64,000 nucleotides of DNA from contig NZ_JAGSYG010000009.1 in assembly GCF_025685655.1 (NCBI RefSeq), positions 1 to 64,000 of the forward strand. The letters are read 5' to 3'. The DNA is from Acidicapsa ligni (lineage in GTDB: Bacteria > Acidobacteriota > Terriglobia > Terriglobales > Acidobacteriaceae). This document shows, piece after piece, positions 1-8,933 of the stretch. The notes beneath the pieces are model-generated. The model saw only the letters and a list, made by a program, of their open reading frames with translations, had not been told where the DNA came from and searched no databases. The translations under genes were made by a program, and so were the position numbers. Positions within the stretch are counted from its first letter, which is position 1. Each line of letters opens with the position of its first letter.

Positions 1-447
1 GACCGTTGGAATCTCCTCGCCCGTCGTCTCCTGCGCAAGCACGGCAACGGCCGATACGGTTCGTGGATCAAGCGCCTGCGCAGTCTCCAACAACTCTCCA
101 GGACTCACGTTCGGCCAAGATCCAGTTTCATCGAAGAGGGTAACTACGATAGCCCGCCGCTACCGTCCTTGCTGGTCGCCTTCAAGGACCGCGACGCCGT
201 GACAGCGTGCTTCGACGAAGAAGGCCAGTACATGCTCGAAGGCACGTCAGAACCCGCCCTGGTCGTGTCCTTCCATCCACGAAAATCGGAAGAGGTGCGT
301 GAGGCGATTCGCGTCGTCGAACGTTTCATCCTGTTCAACCATGAACTCTTCCAGTTGGTTGAGGATCTACAGCAGTGGGAGAAGTCGGAGAACGAGAATG
401 CAGATACACGTCTCGATCGGGGAGAACCATCGCTTCGAGCTGCGTGA
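1..447 (+). CDS. PRTRC system protein F-like, C-terminal part (cut by window edge)
   Basis: The frame is open from base 1 to the stop at 445-447, so only the last 148 residues are visible and the start lies outside the window. An acidic aromatic stretch (residues 72-100, with EEGQYMLEG and EPALVVSFHP) is followed by a helix rich in E, R and F. I place it in the PRTRC set mainly because PRTRC B and ThiF follow directly; protein F is my best guess from length and neighbours. It overlaps the PRTRC B gene by 50 bp, which suggests translational coupling. The role of PRTRC proteins is unknown; they occur on plasmids and integrative elements. Confidence 0.5.
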   Translation, partial: DRWNLLARRLLRKHGNGRYGSWIKRLRSLQQLSRTHVRPRSSFIEEGNYDSPPLPSLLVAFKDRDAVTACFDEEGQYMLEGTSEPALVVSFHPRKSEEVREAIRVVERFILFNHELFQLVEDLQQWEKSENENADTRLDRGEPSLRAA

Positions 448-1105
448 GGCGCTGCTGGTCTACGGGGATCGCCAGAAGAGCTTCGTGACCCGCCACGATG
501 TGGCGCTCCAGGAGAATGCACCACCTACGCTCGGGCCGGCCCAGCCGCTCACCGTGGCTTTTGTGGAATCTCTGGTGCGCTCTCTGAGTGGAAGCTCTGA
601 CGCCGAGGTGCTGCCGGAGAGCATCCTCGCAAAGGGCGACCGCCTGATCGTTTGGTGGACACCGGCGCAACGGCGGCAGATGTTCTATGAGAACTCCGAG
701 GACAAAGCTTCGGAACTCAATGGGCTTGTCTTTCCGCAGCCGCCGCTGGTGTGGCGCGTGAAGAACGGCGATCTTATGATCCGTGCGCTCACGGAAAACA
801 AGCGTCCGCAGACAGCTACGAAGCTGGCGATCGCACCGTTTTGGAATCTCTCTGACAATGGCCGCGTCTGTACCGGCTCCATGCGCCGCCCGGACGGCGC
901 AACAGTGTCCTCGATCACCGATTGGGAACGAGGATATTACGAGAGTGCTTTCACGCACGCCAACGTGGGACGGCTGACGCGCCATCCCGGAGGCTTCGAA
1001 GGGCTGTGGACTTCACTGGCGGGCAAGCGCAAGCCGTTCCCGCTGGATACCCTGATCGGCCTGCCGCAAACTCTTGCGCAGTTCGTTCGGGGAGAGAGGG
1101 CCTGA
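398..1105 (+). CDS. PRTRC system protein B
   Basis: A 235-residue protein resembling PRTRC system protein B, a family found with ParB, ThiF and a JAB-domain protein on mobile elements; no biochemical role is established. The ATG at 398 is chosen because GGAG lies 8 bp upstream and the protein then starts with MQIHVSIG and continues into the family-like ALLVYGD strand. Recognisable later stretches are IVWWTPAQRR and FPQPPLVWRV, and the C-terminus has a TRHPGGFEGLW segment typical of this family. No signal peptide or membrane segment is visible. It overlaps the preceding gene and is followed after one base by the ThiF gene. Confidence 0.8.
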   Translation: MQIHVSIGENHRFELREALLVYGDRQKSFVTRHDVALQENAPPTLGPAQPLTVAFVESLVRSLSGSSDAEVLPESILAKGDRLIVWWTPAQRRQMFYENSEDKASELNGLVFPQPPLVWRVKNGDLMIRALTENKRPQTATKLAIAPFWNLSDNGRVCTGSMRRPDGATVSSITDWERGYYESAFTHANVGRLTRHPGGFEGLWTSLAGKRKPFPLDTLIGLPQTLAQFVRGERA

Positions 1106-1106
1106 C

Positions 1107-1913
1107 ATGAGGATCGAGCACAGAATGCCCACAGACCTGATACGCCGCGGACCAGTACATGTGTTGATCGTGGGAGCCGGTGGAACAGGAAGCGCGATGG
1201 CCATGAACCTGCCGTATCTCGACCAGGCAATGCGCGTATGGGGTCACGCAAGCGGTCTCGACGTGACCATGATGGATGCCGATACCGTGTCCGCGACGAA
1301 TTGCGTCCGCCAACCGTTCTCCGCTTCCGACATCGGCCAGAACAAGGCCACCGTATTGATCAACCGCATCAACATCTTCTGGGGAACAAAGTGGAGGGTG
1401 ATCCCCCATCGGTTTCATGCCCGCTCCTTTGAGAACGACCGCGGCAATGCCCCCGACATCGTGATCGGTTGCGTCGACACGCGGGAGGCCCGCAAGGCCA
1501 TCGAGGAATCGTTCAACCACGGTCTGAGCAAGACCTGCTATTGGCTCGATCTTGGCAACAATGCCGCCAGTGGACAGTATGTTCTCGGACAGCCGTTGAA
1601 CGGGCGAAATCGCCGGAAGGCGGAACGCCTCCGCACGGTGAGCGAGTTGTATCCGGAGATTGTGGATGTAGCTGCCGGGGAAGATCCGCTACCGAGTTGT
1701 TCCGCGGTCGAGGCATTGGATAGGCAGGAGCCGTTCATCAACCCGACGCTCGCGTTGCATGCGCTTGCGATGCTGGGGCAGCTCTTTCGCTACGGCAAGC
1801 TCAGCTACCATGGCGCATTCTTCAACGCGAGGAGCGGCCAGACGAGTGCGTTGCCGGTTGATCCGAGATTGTGGTCCAGAACGAAAAGGCGCTCACGCAA
1901 GCTCGCTACGTAG
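1107..1913 (+). CDS. PRTRC system ThiF-family protein (E1-like adenylating enzyme)
   Basis: A ThiF/MoeB/E1-like protein of 268 residues. The nucleotide-binding glycine motif VGAGGTGS lies at about residues 16-23, followed by the acidic strand MMDADTV, the SATNCVRQPF segment and the DIGQNKA segment that mark E1-type adenylation domains; IGCVDTREARKAI is the next conserved strand and helix. Family members adenylate the C-terminus of a ubiquitin-like or sulfur-carrier protein. In PRTRC operons the substrate is unknown. The ATG at 1107 is preferred over an earlier in-frame codon because GGAGAGAGGG precedes it by 6 bp and it begins right after the PRTRC B stop. Confidence 0.85.
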   Translation: MRIEHRMPTDLIRRGPVHVLIVGAGGTGSAMAMNLPYLDQAMRVWGHASGLDVTMMDADTVSATNCVRQPFSASDIGQNKATVLINRINIFWGTKWRVIPHRFHARSFENDRGNAPDIVIGCVDTREARKAIEESFNHGLSKTCYWLDLGNNAASGQYVLGQPLNGRNRRKAERLRTVSELYPEIVDVAAGEDPLPSCSAVEALDRQEPFINPTLALHALAMLGQLFRYGKLSYHGAFFNARSGQTSALPVDPRLWSRTKRRSRKLAT

Positions 1914-1978
1914 TTCCGAGAGGATGTAAGACGTCAAAGCGGCTGCGGCGGTATGGTGGAACGTACCGGAGACTGCCC

Positions 1979-2299
1979 ATGAAGATGAAGCTCGATCCCG
2001 ATCTGGCGATGGAAGCCAAAGCCCTCGTTGTTCTGGCCTTTCGCAATGGCCCTATCGAAGCCCTGCACGCGGGAAAGCCCTGCGCGGTTTGCAGCGGCCT
2101 GCCGGAGATATCTCATATCTCCGACGGCGAGATGAAGGTTGTGATGAAGTCAGCGGTCGATGCAATGTACCGCCTCCTATGGCAGCGAGACTACGATCCC
2201 GTCGCCTACAACGAAGCGCTGGCGTTCGGACGCCGCAATACCATTCACTGGGATGATCCTGAACTCAAGAAGCCGAGGAGAGGGTCACGCCCGAAGTGA
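1979..2299 (+). CDS. small conserved-looking protein in PRTRC operon
   Basis: A 106-residue protein I do not recognise by name. It begins MKMKLDPDLAMEAK, has a CAVC pair near residue 32 and a segment EISHISDGEMKVVMK, then ends in a basic KKPRRGSRPK tail. The two cysteines are too few for a classic zinc ribbon. The ATG at 1979 is used because CCGGAGA precedes it; an ATG two codons later is an alternative. It sits between ThiF and PRTRC E on the same strand with short gaps, so it is probably co-transcribed. Confidence 0.7.
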   Translation: MKMKLDPDLAMEAKALVVLAFRNGPIEALHAGKPCAVCSGLPEISHISDGEMKVVMKSAVDAMYRLLWQRDYDPVAYNEALAFGRRNTIHWDDPELKKPRRGSRPK

Positions 2300-2319
2300 C
2301 CTAACCCCGGAGAGACCCC

Positions 2320-2844
2320 ATGTTCAAGGAGCTTGCCCCCTACCTGCGGCAGCGCGCAGTCCTGCTGACCGTAACCCGCCTCGAAGACGATCAGATCAGT
2401 GTAAACATCATCCCGAAGAAGCTGCAGGATAGTGAGAACACCGCGCTGACCACTCCCTTCAAGCTCACCGGCACCGCCGAGGAACTTGACCGGGACCTGC
2501 CATCTTCGATCGTCGATTTCGTCGCGTCCCACCTGCAACTCAAGAGCACGCTTGAGCGAGCGAAGGCCGAGATGGACGCTGCCGGGAAAGCGGCTCAGGC
2601 CGAAGCGCGTGCGAAGAAGGTAGCCCCGAAGAAAGAGCAGCCCAAGGCGGAGACTGAGAAGCCTGCCACGGCCGCCAAGCCGCTCGAAGCGCCCAAGCCT
2701 GAACCGCCTAAGACCTTTAGCCTCTTCGACACGCCTACGGCAGCAACTCCTGTGGCGGAAGAGGTCGACGAGGAAGAAGAGATTCTGGCGGAGACCGCAG
2801 CCGAAGATGAAGAAGAAGACGAGGAACTGGACCAGGCGGCCTAA
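2320..2844 (+). CDS. PRTRC system protein E
   Basis: A 174-residue protein matching the PRTRC system protein E layout: an N-terminal domain (MFKELAPYLRQ, VTRLEDDQISVNIIPKK, LTGTAEELD) of about 75 residues followed by a long alanine/lysine/glutamate-rich low-complexity tail ending in an almost purely acidic run. CCGGAGAG lies 6-13 bp upstream of the ATG. In proteobacterial PRTRC loci E is usually listed ahead of F, B and ThiF; here it is downstream of them, so the order is rearranged. Function unknown; the charged tail suggests a binding role rather than catalysis. Confidence 0.8.
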   Translation: MFKELAPYLRQRAVLLTVTRLEDDQISVNIIPKKLQDSENTALTTPFKLTGTAEELDRDLPSSIVDFVASHLQLKSTLERAKAEMDAAGKAAQAEARAKKVAPKKEQPKAETEKPATAAKPLEAPKPEPPKTFSLFDTPTAATPVAEEVDEEEEILAETAAEDEEEDEELDQAA

Positions 2845-2916
2845 GCTCCACCGGCCGGTCGCAATCATGTTGCGCGGTGATGTCCGGAATGATCGAATGG
2901 TCAACAGGATCAAACT

Positions 2917-3399
2917 ATGCCCATGTCTTTCGGTCGCACCGCGCTCTCGTTTGCATTCCTTTTGCTGTTCGCGTCGCCTGTGCAGATCGTGTCCGCCCAG
3001 GCCCCTGTGCAACGGGAACTGAATACTCTCGAGATAATTGGGGATGATGTGCCGCAACCGGACCGCTCCATCCTCAAGAGATCCGTGACGCCGCAGATGG
3101 CGCAGCAAACTAGAGCCACTTGGTTGCCGCTGGTTCCGCCAGAGGCACAGCCTCCCCAACTGGCGGCCGGCATCGTCGCCATACAGTTCAATCTTCATGC
3201 CGATGGCAGCATCAGCGAGATGAAGATCGATCGCTCCACAGGGATCGTCGCGCTCGATCCGGCCGCCTGGCACGCGATCGTGGCGACCCGATTTGCGGCA
3301 TTGCCACCCGAGATGGCCTTGAAGACTGTCCGGATGCAGATGGTTTTCGTTTACAACGAAGTCGTCCCCGTTCGAGGTCCCGAGCCAGCTCTGCGATAA
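2917..3399 (+). CDS. exported TonB C-terminal-domain-like protein
   Basis: A 160-residue protein with a clear signal peptide (basic start, hydrophobic LSFAFLLLFASP core, VSAQA cleavage region near residue 28). The mature part from about residue 85 matches the TonB C-terminal fold: GIVAIQFNLHADGSI, then a DP and aromatic stretch, RFAALP, and a final VRMQMVFVYN strand. There is no N-terminal anchor or proline-rich linker, so it is not a full TonB; such short secreted TonB-C proteins are common in Acidobacteria and have unknown partners. Confidence 0.7.
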   Translation: MPMSFGRTALSFAFLLLFASPVQIVSAQAPVQRELNTLEIIGDDVPQPDRSILKRSVTPQMAQQTRATWLPLVPPEAQPPQLAAGIVAIQFNLHADGSISEMKIDRSTGIVALDPAAWHAIVATRFAALPPEMALKTVRMQMVFVYNEVVPVRGPEPALR

Positions 3400-3594
3400 C
3401 CCCAACACTAGGACGAAGTGAGACCGGGCGTCCAAGTCCTTCGGCTCGCCGCGTTGCCCATGCTTTTCTGCGACGAGCCGTGAGTGGCGTGCGATGAGAC
3501 GGCTCAACGTTCGAATACTCGAGACCTATTTAACCTTGTCACCCTATCCACCACCTCGGTGGAACGATCCCTCCAGCACAGAAACAGGAGTCTT

Positions 3595-4002
3595 ATGGCG
3601 AATTGGTATGGCAGTTCTCTCAGTAACTACTTTCGCGTGAAGGATCGCGACGCATTTCTGCGGTGGGCCGACGCGCGCGGTCTAGGTGTCTTTACGACCG
3701 AACGGGATACAGAGTCCTTCGCGATTCATGGTGGGACCTCAGAGGATGGGTCGTGGCCGAGCTACGATATGGAAAACGATACCGACATCGACTTGAGTGC
3801 CGAGCTCGCCCAACATCTGGTCACAGGGCAAATCGCGGTATTGATGGAGGTTGGAGCCGAGAAACTCCGGTATCTGACCGGTGCAGCCTTCGCGGTCAAC
3901 TCGAAAGGCCGCGTGGTCGATGTGACCCTGAGCGACATCTATCGGAAAGCGGCCCGCTTGTTTCGTATTCCAGAGGTGGAGATCACCCGGGCTGAATACT
4001 GA
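3595..4002 (+). CDS. hypothetical soluble protein
   Basis: A 135-residue protein of unknown family starting MANWYGSSLSNYFRVKD. AACAGGAG lies 4-11 bp upstream of the ATG at 3595, which is why I reject the longer in-frame start. The N-terminal half (FRVKDRDAFLRWADARGL) looks like an immunity-protein or SMI1-like alpha/beta start, but the resemblance is weak. No membrane segment or catalytic motif is seen. It is the last plus-strand gene before the oppositely oriented conflict operon. Confidence 0.6.
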   Translation: MANWYGSSLSNYFRVKDRDAFLRWADARGLGVFTTERDTESFAIHGGTSEDGSWPSYDMENDTDIDLSAELAQHLVTGQIAVLMEVGAEKLRYLTGAAFAVNSKGRVVDVTLSDIYRKAARLFRIPEVEITRAEY

Positions 4003-4383
4003 GCCTACGTCGCGCGAGCGTAAGGTTAATTGTTCTCAGTTAAGAGAATGATTCTCACGGAGGCGTTAGAAGTGGAAACTTTGCTCGAGAATCCTTATCG
4101 ATGAAAACCTAAGTCCTTCGCTTGCGTCCCAGGCGCGTGCCATTCTTATCGCATTTCTAGCCCAGACTTAGCTTGCACGATGCAATAGGCGATTGAGCAC
4201 AGTTTTGTTCCGTCGACTTACGGGGAGTTTCGATGTGGAGTCTCGGTCTCCTATATATCGTGTATGCCGTTTGCGTTCTTCTGTTGTACTTTCCGTGCCG
4301 TTGGTATGCGCGATTCAAACAGAACAGCCGCGCACAATGGCCCAAGTTGATCTAATCGAATACGTATTGAAGCAGATACTAAT
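4003..4383. other. 381-bp gap with nested palindromes
   Basis: No convincing gene here. TTCTC-N6-GAGAA (4033-4048) overlaps GAGAAT-G-ATTCTC (4044-4056), giving two interlocked inverted repeats. The gap lies between the convergent hypothetical gene and the 3' end of the conflict operon; the repeats could be an operator or a weak terminator. There is no clear T-tract. Confidence 0.45.
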
Positions 4384-7059
4384 CTATTCTGCTTGATCTT
4401 CTCCTTCCGGCTCACGCTCACCCATTGCGTTGCTGATAATTGTCTCGAATCTCTTCCGGTCCCGCGCCGGCAGTTTACTTATGTCTTGACGCAGCCTTTC
4501 CAGGAACGATTCGCCGTCGCGTTCACGGGTTAGTCTTTTGAAAACCTTGCCTAGATCTCCGGTTGGCTCGACAGCCTGAATGAGATCGGTTGGCGGCCAA
4601 TTCGACTTGAGAAATGCTTGCACGATGTTTTTCCTTGCGGTTTTACACCGATCCCAATCTACGAAGAAAAACGAAAACAGTCCCGGCGCTTCGTTTCCGA
4701 CGCGAAGCTCGGCGTAAACAATCGGGAAAGCCACCACGATCAAAGGCCCCACCGGCTTGTTCCGCTCTTCAAGAGCAAACGAAAGAACATTACCTGCCGC
4801 ATTTGTTTGGGCATGTTTGTTTACGCTCCCAGCGTCAGCTAGCATATGCGCCCAATCCGATACCAACTCCTTGGAAATCGTCTCATGTCGTCTAGCGATC
4901 AATCGGGCGCTCAGTTCCTCGATGTCAGCGAGCACTCCTGTTCGAATGTTCACATCCGCATGATTCAAGAGAGAGACATTGTCGCTCACACGCTGGGAAG
5001 GGGCATTCCATGGAATCGCCATCGCAATCAAACGATGAGTATCTAAAAAGCCGATCGATGCTGATAGCAATTCCCTAAGTGCGATGTTCTCGGAACTGCC
5101 AGCATTCGACAAGCCCAGCGTTAACATTCGCAACGCTAAGTCTGACCTCGCTCCACCTTCGATCAATGGAAGTACACGGCAACCGTGTCGCAGGAGACGT
5201 TCAACGGGGACATTTCCAGAGATGAGCACACGCGCAAGCTGCGACGCTGTTGTCGGTAGGTCCTCGGCGAGAATTGACTCTATTTTTTCACTGAGCAATT
5301 CGTCCTGCACGAGCGATTGAAGGTCTTGCTCTGACGTCCTAGAAATCACGACATTGAGTAACGTCAACCTTCTTCGAGCGGCGATGCCTTTCTCTCGGAT
5401 GAGCCAGTCGACGTCATTAGCGTTTGGGCGAATCGTAGCCAGCAAAAAGCGATCGGATGCTGGGCTTGGCTCGCTTGCCAAAATTGCTCGCCTCAATCCG
5501 ATCATGCCTTCGGTTCCGCGTGCGGCACGGCGCAGCGGCTCATCGAATTCGGCGACCGCAAACTGAGTTGAATCGCGAATCTGATCAACAACGGAAAACA
5601 GCACTTTGTTGTCGATCTCTCGTAGCGTAGCGACCAAGAGAGGTGCGTGAGCCGGAATACTCAACAGTGGTACGACGTTCCGACGGGACTTAGCCCGAAG
5701 GTCCCCGTCAGGGAACTGCAGAGCATTCGCCAGCACATCAGTCCAGAGGTTCGGCGTAGCTCGTTCTGTCGCCTGCAACACGGTTGTAGCCCATGGTCGG
5801 CTGTAGGCCAGTAACCGTAACTCGTCCTCGGGTCGGATTGAAGAGGCGAGTTTGAGAACTTCGGAGCTATCCGACAACTTTGCGAGTCCATCGCCGATCC
5901 CGGCAGTGACGATGGGTGCATGGGTTTGCTTCCCAAGATTCGGATCCAGTAATAAGGAGAGTGCAGCACCTGGATCTCTCCCCGCGATCCTGGAGAAAGC
6001 TTCCCTGATCTTGTTCAGGATGTCGATGGGAGGCCTTCGCGCCGGAAATTTTCCGCTCAAGGTCAAAAGAAAGCGCAACGCATCCGGAGAAGACATCGAT
6101 CTTTGTGCGAGATCAACCCCACGCGAGAGCAACGCTACGAACGGCAGAAACTCCTCTGGCGAACTCTTTCCCCGCGAGTTGAGAATGTCAACAAGTCCAA
6201 GGATCGCCATAGGCGACGACTCGGACTTTTCTAAGAGTTCGTTCCACAAAAGGGCCAATCTCAGACTCGACTCATCCGCTCGTTCATCGAGGCGAAGAAT
6301 GCCTAAGGCGTCTAACGACAGGAGGCTGGGGGGATCGTCTTCGAAGATGTGTTTGGCCGTGACTGCGGTCCAACGATGACGACTGATATCCTCGCGATCC
6401 GGCGATGCCTCGACAATTCTGCCTTCCCATTGAGTAAAACGCGACCGGGCTCCCTTCGGAGCGAACATGAGATCGAAAGGTCTCCCGCTCACGCTACGGG
6501 GGGACAATGCCAACGTGCAAAGGCTGAACACTCGTCTCATGCTCGGCCAAAACGAACTCAGGAGCCGTTCTGCTATGAGTGCGGACTCCATCTCGTCAAA
6601 CAAGACAATAGGCTTTCGGCTCTCGAGAAAGAGAGCCTCTACCAGGGCAGTGGTTCTCTTGGAAGCAATAGGCGGTAGAGGGACTGGATGAGTGTCGAAG
6701 TCGATTGCGCCAATCACATTCTCTTGTTTGTCAACGCGCACCAACAACTTCATCAACGATGCCGGAAACTCAAGCGCCTCCCAAATTGGCATCGGCACCA
6801 ACAAACTACGCGTGAGCACACAGCCGGCTCGCGATGCGCTTAGGTCCTGCCATGTCCTTGCCAAGACGTAAAAATCACCACTTGGAAGCGGATATGCGGT
6901 CAAATAGGGATCGAATGTTTCCGCCGGTCTCAGCGGTCCCGAGAGATCGGACAGACGATCCATAACGTCTTGGTCGCCTCGTGCAAGACGAGTCGAGGCG
7001 GCGAGCAGTTGATGACCGTTCTTATATCCGTGACATTGCTGTTCTATTCGGACATTCAT
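4384..7059 (-). CDS. GTPase-associated protein 1 (GAP1)-like scaffold of conflict system
   Basis: An 891-residue protein whose N-terminus (MNVRIEQQCHGYKNGHQLL, then SDLSGPLRP, YLTAYPLPSGDFYVLARTW and CVLTRSLLVP) matches the GAP1-N1 domain described computationally for bacterial GTPase-centred conflict systems. The remainder is long, helical and leucine-rich, with a highly charged C-terminus (DISKLPARDRKRFE near residue 865). No catalytic motif is seen. It is predicted to act with the two GTPases as a sensor, scaffold or regulator. It is the last gene of a five-gene minus-strand operon, 10 bp after the first GTPase. The family assignment is from memory of the domain; the role is inferred. Confidence 0.8.
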   Translation of the reverse strand: MNVRIEQQCHGYKNGHQLLAASTRLARGDQDVMDRLSDLSGPLRPAETFDPYLTAYPLPSGDFYVLARTWQDLSASRAGCVLTRSLLVPMPIWEALEFPASLMKLLVRVDKQENVIGAIDFDTHPVPLPPIASKRTTALVEALFLESRKPIVLFDEMESALIAERLLSSFWPSMRRVFSLCTLALSPRSVSGRPFDLMFAPKGARSRFTQWEGRIVEASPDREDISRHRWTAVTAKHIFEDDPPSLLSLDALGILRLDERADESSLRLALLWNELLEKSESSPMAILGLVDILNSRGKSSPEEFLPFVALLSRGVDLAQRSMSSPDALRFLLTLSGKFPARRPPIDILNKIREAFSRIAGRDPGAALSLLLDPNLGKQTHAPIVTAGIGDGLAKLSDSSEVLKLASSIRPEDELRLLAYSRPWATTVLQATERATPNLWTDVLANALQFPDGDLRAKSRRNVVPLLSIPAHAPLLVATLREIDNKVLFSVVDQIRDSTQFAVAEFDEPLRRAARGTEGMIGLRRAILASEPSPASDRFLLATIRPNANDVDWLIREKGIAARRRLTLLNVVISRTSEQDLQSLVQDELLSEKIESILAEDLPTTASQLARVLISGNVPVERLLRHGCRVLPLIEGGARSDLALRMLTLGLSNAGSSENIALRELLSASIGFLDTHRLIAMAIPWNAPSQRVSDNVSLLNHADVNIRTGVLADIEELSARLIARRHETISKELVSDWAHMLADAGSVNKHAQTNAAGNVLSFALEERNKPVGPLIVVAFPIVYAELRVGNEAPGLFSFFFVDWDRCKTARKNIVQAFLKSNWPPTDLIQAVEPTGDLGKVFKRLTRERDGESFLERLRQDISKLPARDRKRFETIISNAMGEREPEGEDQAE

Positions 7060-7069
7060 CGGTTCCCGT

Positions 7070-7924
7070 CTAATCCTCAGCTAACCAAGCAATTGGTAAT
7101 GTCAGGTCTTTCTCTTCGTGGGTGATCCCGTTGACCCTCTCCACAACATAGCCTGCGGTGTCAAAATCGCCATTGAAGAACCGCTGGCGAAAGTCAGGAT
7201 CAGCCTGAAGATCGCCTCCGACCACGCTTACGCCAAATACCTTTATCTCCAACGAAGTGACATCCTCGAGCCTTCCTGCGAACAGAGGGTATTCCGACTC
7301 AAGATAAGCACTCGGCCCACCCTCTTTCACTTCGGCGTCCAGTCTGTCCCACGCCGTAACCGCGATCGCGACCCGCGGGAGCCCACCGCTTGACCGAGGC
7401 CGGAGGGTCAGCTGCAGAAAACGCAACAACTCACATAAAACGACCTGAGTTGGGATGGAATCTTCCTGGTGCGGACCTGCCCAATCCATCTTCAGAAGTT
7501 CACGCGCAGTTACCCAGTCCGGCGGAGCTATATTCAACTCGGAATGCACTCGAATAAATAGGATCGCCCCGCTCGATTCCTTCAGGAGCGTCATCCATTC
7601 GGCTGGAAGCTCAGAGGAGGAGACGGCATTCTTCCATAGTTCTCCCGTGACGTCCGGCACGATCACCGATAGGCGCTTTGTCTCATCCTGAGTGGCAAGT
7701 GTCACTGTAAAGTCTCGTCTGCTCTCTTCAATGTTCTTCTCTGAGCGCGGAGCAAACGATCCTTGCAGCAGATGCGCCAGTGCATCCTCCACGTACTTAA
7801 TCTCGGGAGCTTCTACAGACTTCATACGTCCAGATCCACTTTGCAGTGCTTTCCAGAGGCGCGCTAGGTAGTTCGTCTTCCCGGAATCCGGACCTCCGAT
7901 CAACATGACCGATTGAATATTCAC
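7070..7924 (-). CDS. DO-GTPase-like P-loop GTPase of conflict system (284 aa)
   Basis: A compact P-loop GTPase. Walker A is GGPDSGKT at residues 10-17, very near the N-terminus; Walker B/G3 is the VPDVTGELW segment near residue 90; the base-specificity strand reads AIAVTAWDRLD, a TxWD variant of NKxD. This fits the paired TRAFAC-type GTPases (double-GTPase family) of conflict systems. The gene overlaps the upstream GTPase gene by 4 bp (7921-7924), typical of coupled translation. No membrane segment is seen. Predicted role: an NTP-dependent switch controlling the effector. Confidence 0.85.
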   Translation of the reverse strand: MNIQSVMLIGGPDSGKTNYLARLWKALQSGSGRMKSVEAPEIKYVEDALAHLLQGSFAPRSEKNIEESRRDFTVTLATQDETKRLSVIVPDVTGELWKNAVSSSELPAEWMTLLKESSGAILFIRVHSELNIAPPDWVTARELLKMDWAGPHQEDSIPTQVVLCELLRFLQLTLRPRSSGGLPRVAIAVTAWDRLDAEVKEGGPSAYLESEYPLFAGRLEDVTSLEIKVFGVSVVGGDLQADPDFRQRFFNGDFDTAGYVVERVNGITHEEKDLTLPIAWLAED

Positions 7925-8931
7925 GACAGCACCCTCCTGATCCGGAAGTTCAGAAACTGCCGATCTGAATTGGCGACATCCGAGTCAGGCCAGAGTGTCG
8001 CCGGCTTTGTTGGGGACTTGCTCACAAGGGACGCAGCAATCAACTCCGCAATTCCTGTTCCAGGATCGATCGCTTCATTATCGGAAAAAGATGAGACTTG
8101 GAGGATCTTGATTGGTACATTCACTCGCGCCGCCTCGGATTCAAGTTTGCGCAGGCTTGCCTCAGACGGATCACCCAAATCTTTGTGAGAAATCACCACA
8201 AAAACTGGCGGTGCCTCCGAGCCCAGGAATTCCGATACGCGCTGCAAAAGCATGCCGGTGCGGTGAAGTACTTGTTGCCGAGTTTGAGGCTGGATCAATT
8301 GCCGGCCGTCAACTGTCACCCAAATTACATCGGCGGCTTTCAAGAAATCGAGGCGGTCCACACGATTCGAATCGATCAGGGACGTTGACCACTCTCCGGG
8401 AAGATCGGGTAACAAAATATCGTGTCGGGCTCCTGACTCTTGATCGCGCAACCGCAGATGCAGAAATCCCGCACTCCGATGGTCAGGTTGCTCAGTATGA
8501 TTTGTCATCTGCTCCGGCGGTTGACCGTCATTCCAGCGTCGAGCCCCTCGACTAATCTCGTCGAACGCAAGCAAACTCATGCTGTCCGCGAACCTGAATC
8601 CCGCCAATTTATTTCGGGATAGCAGAAGATAGAGCGAGACGAGAATTGCTGTTTTTCCCGCGTCGGGGGCGCCCAGAACACCAACCATGCGAAACATGCG
8701 TCCGGCGGCTGAATCGCGGAGCGCATCAGGTGTCAATGTGAGGCTGCTTGGAAATCGCGGGTTCCGTTCGGGTGCCGACAGTGGTGGCGGAACGCTCAGA
8801 TCCCCCAGCTCGGCCACGGCAGGTTCAATCTCACTCAGCAATCTCTCGGGGCAGGCTTCTGGACTGTTGTTCAGAAGACATATTCCGGTCTGAGCGACTG
8901 TGCAATCGGCTTTCTTACATGTTATGGCCAT
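7921..8931 (-). CDS. Second DO-GTPase-like P-loop GTPase with N-terminal Cys cluster (336 aa)
   Basis: The start is the ATG at 8931, two bases after the upstream stop; the longer in-frame start would run into the neighbour. Residues 1-30 carry cysteines 5, 10, 18 and 27, a probable small metal-binding module. The P-loop GAPDAGKT is at residues 87-94, the G3-like motif is LLPDLPGEW, and the base-recognition strand is VVISHKDLGD. It is the partner of the downstream GTPase, with which it shares the GxPDxGKT loop and D-x-(T/P)-G-E-W, so the two form a paralogous pair and probably heterodimerise. Confidence 0.85.
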   Translation of the reverse strand: MAITCKKADCTVAQTGICLLNNSPEACPERLLSEIEPAVAELGDLSVPPPLSAPERNPRFPSSLTLTPDALRDSAAGRMFRMVGVLGAPDAGKTAILVSLYLLLSRNKLAGFRFADSMSLLAFDEISRGARRWNDGQPPEQMTNHTEQPDHRSAGFLHLRLRDQESGARHDILLPDLPGEWSTSLIDSNRVDRLDFLKAADVIWVTVDGRQLIQPQTRQQVLHRTGMLLQRVSEFLGSEAPPVFVVISHKDLGDPSEASLRKLESEAARVNVPIKILQVSSFSDNEAIDPGTGIAELIAASLVSKSPTKPATLWPDSDVANSDRQFLNFRIRRVLS

Positions 8932-8933
8932 CT

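Noticed and set aside
335-985. 216-residue minus-strand ORF opposite PRTRC B
   Set aside because: Shadow of the plus-strand PRTRC B gene; no motif, no ribosome-binding site.
2245-3507. 420-residue minus-strand ORF
   Set aside because: Antisense to PRTRC E and the TonB-like gene; low-complexity Gly/Arg composition typical of antisense reading.
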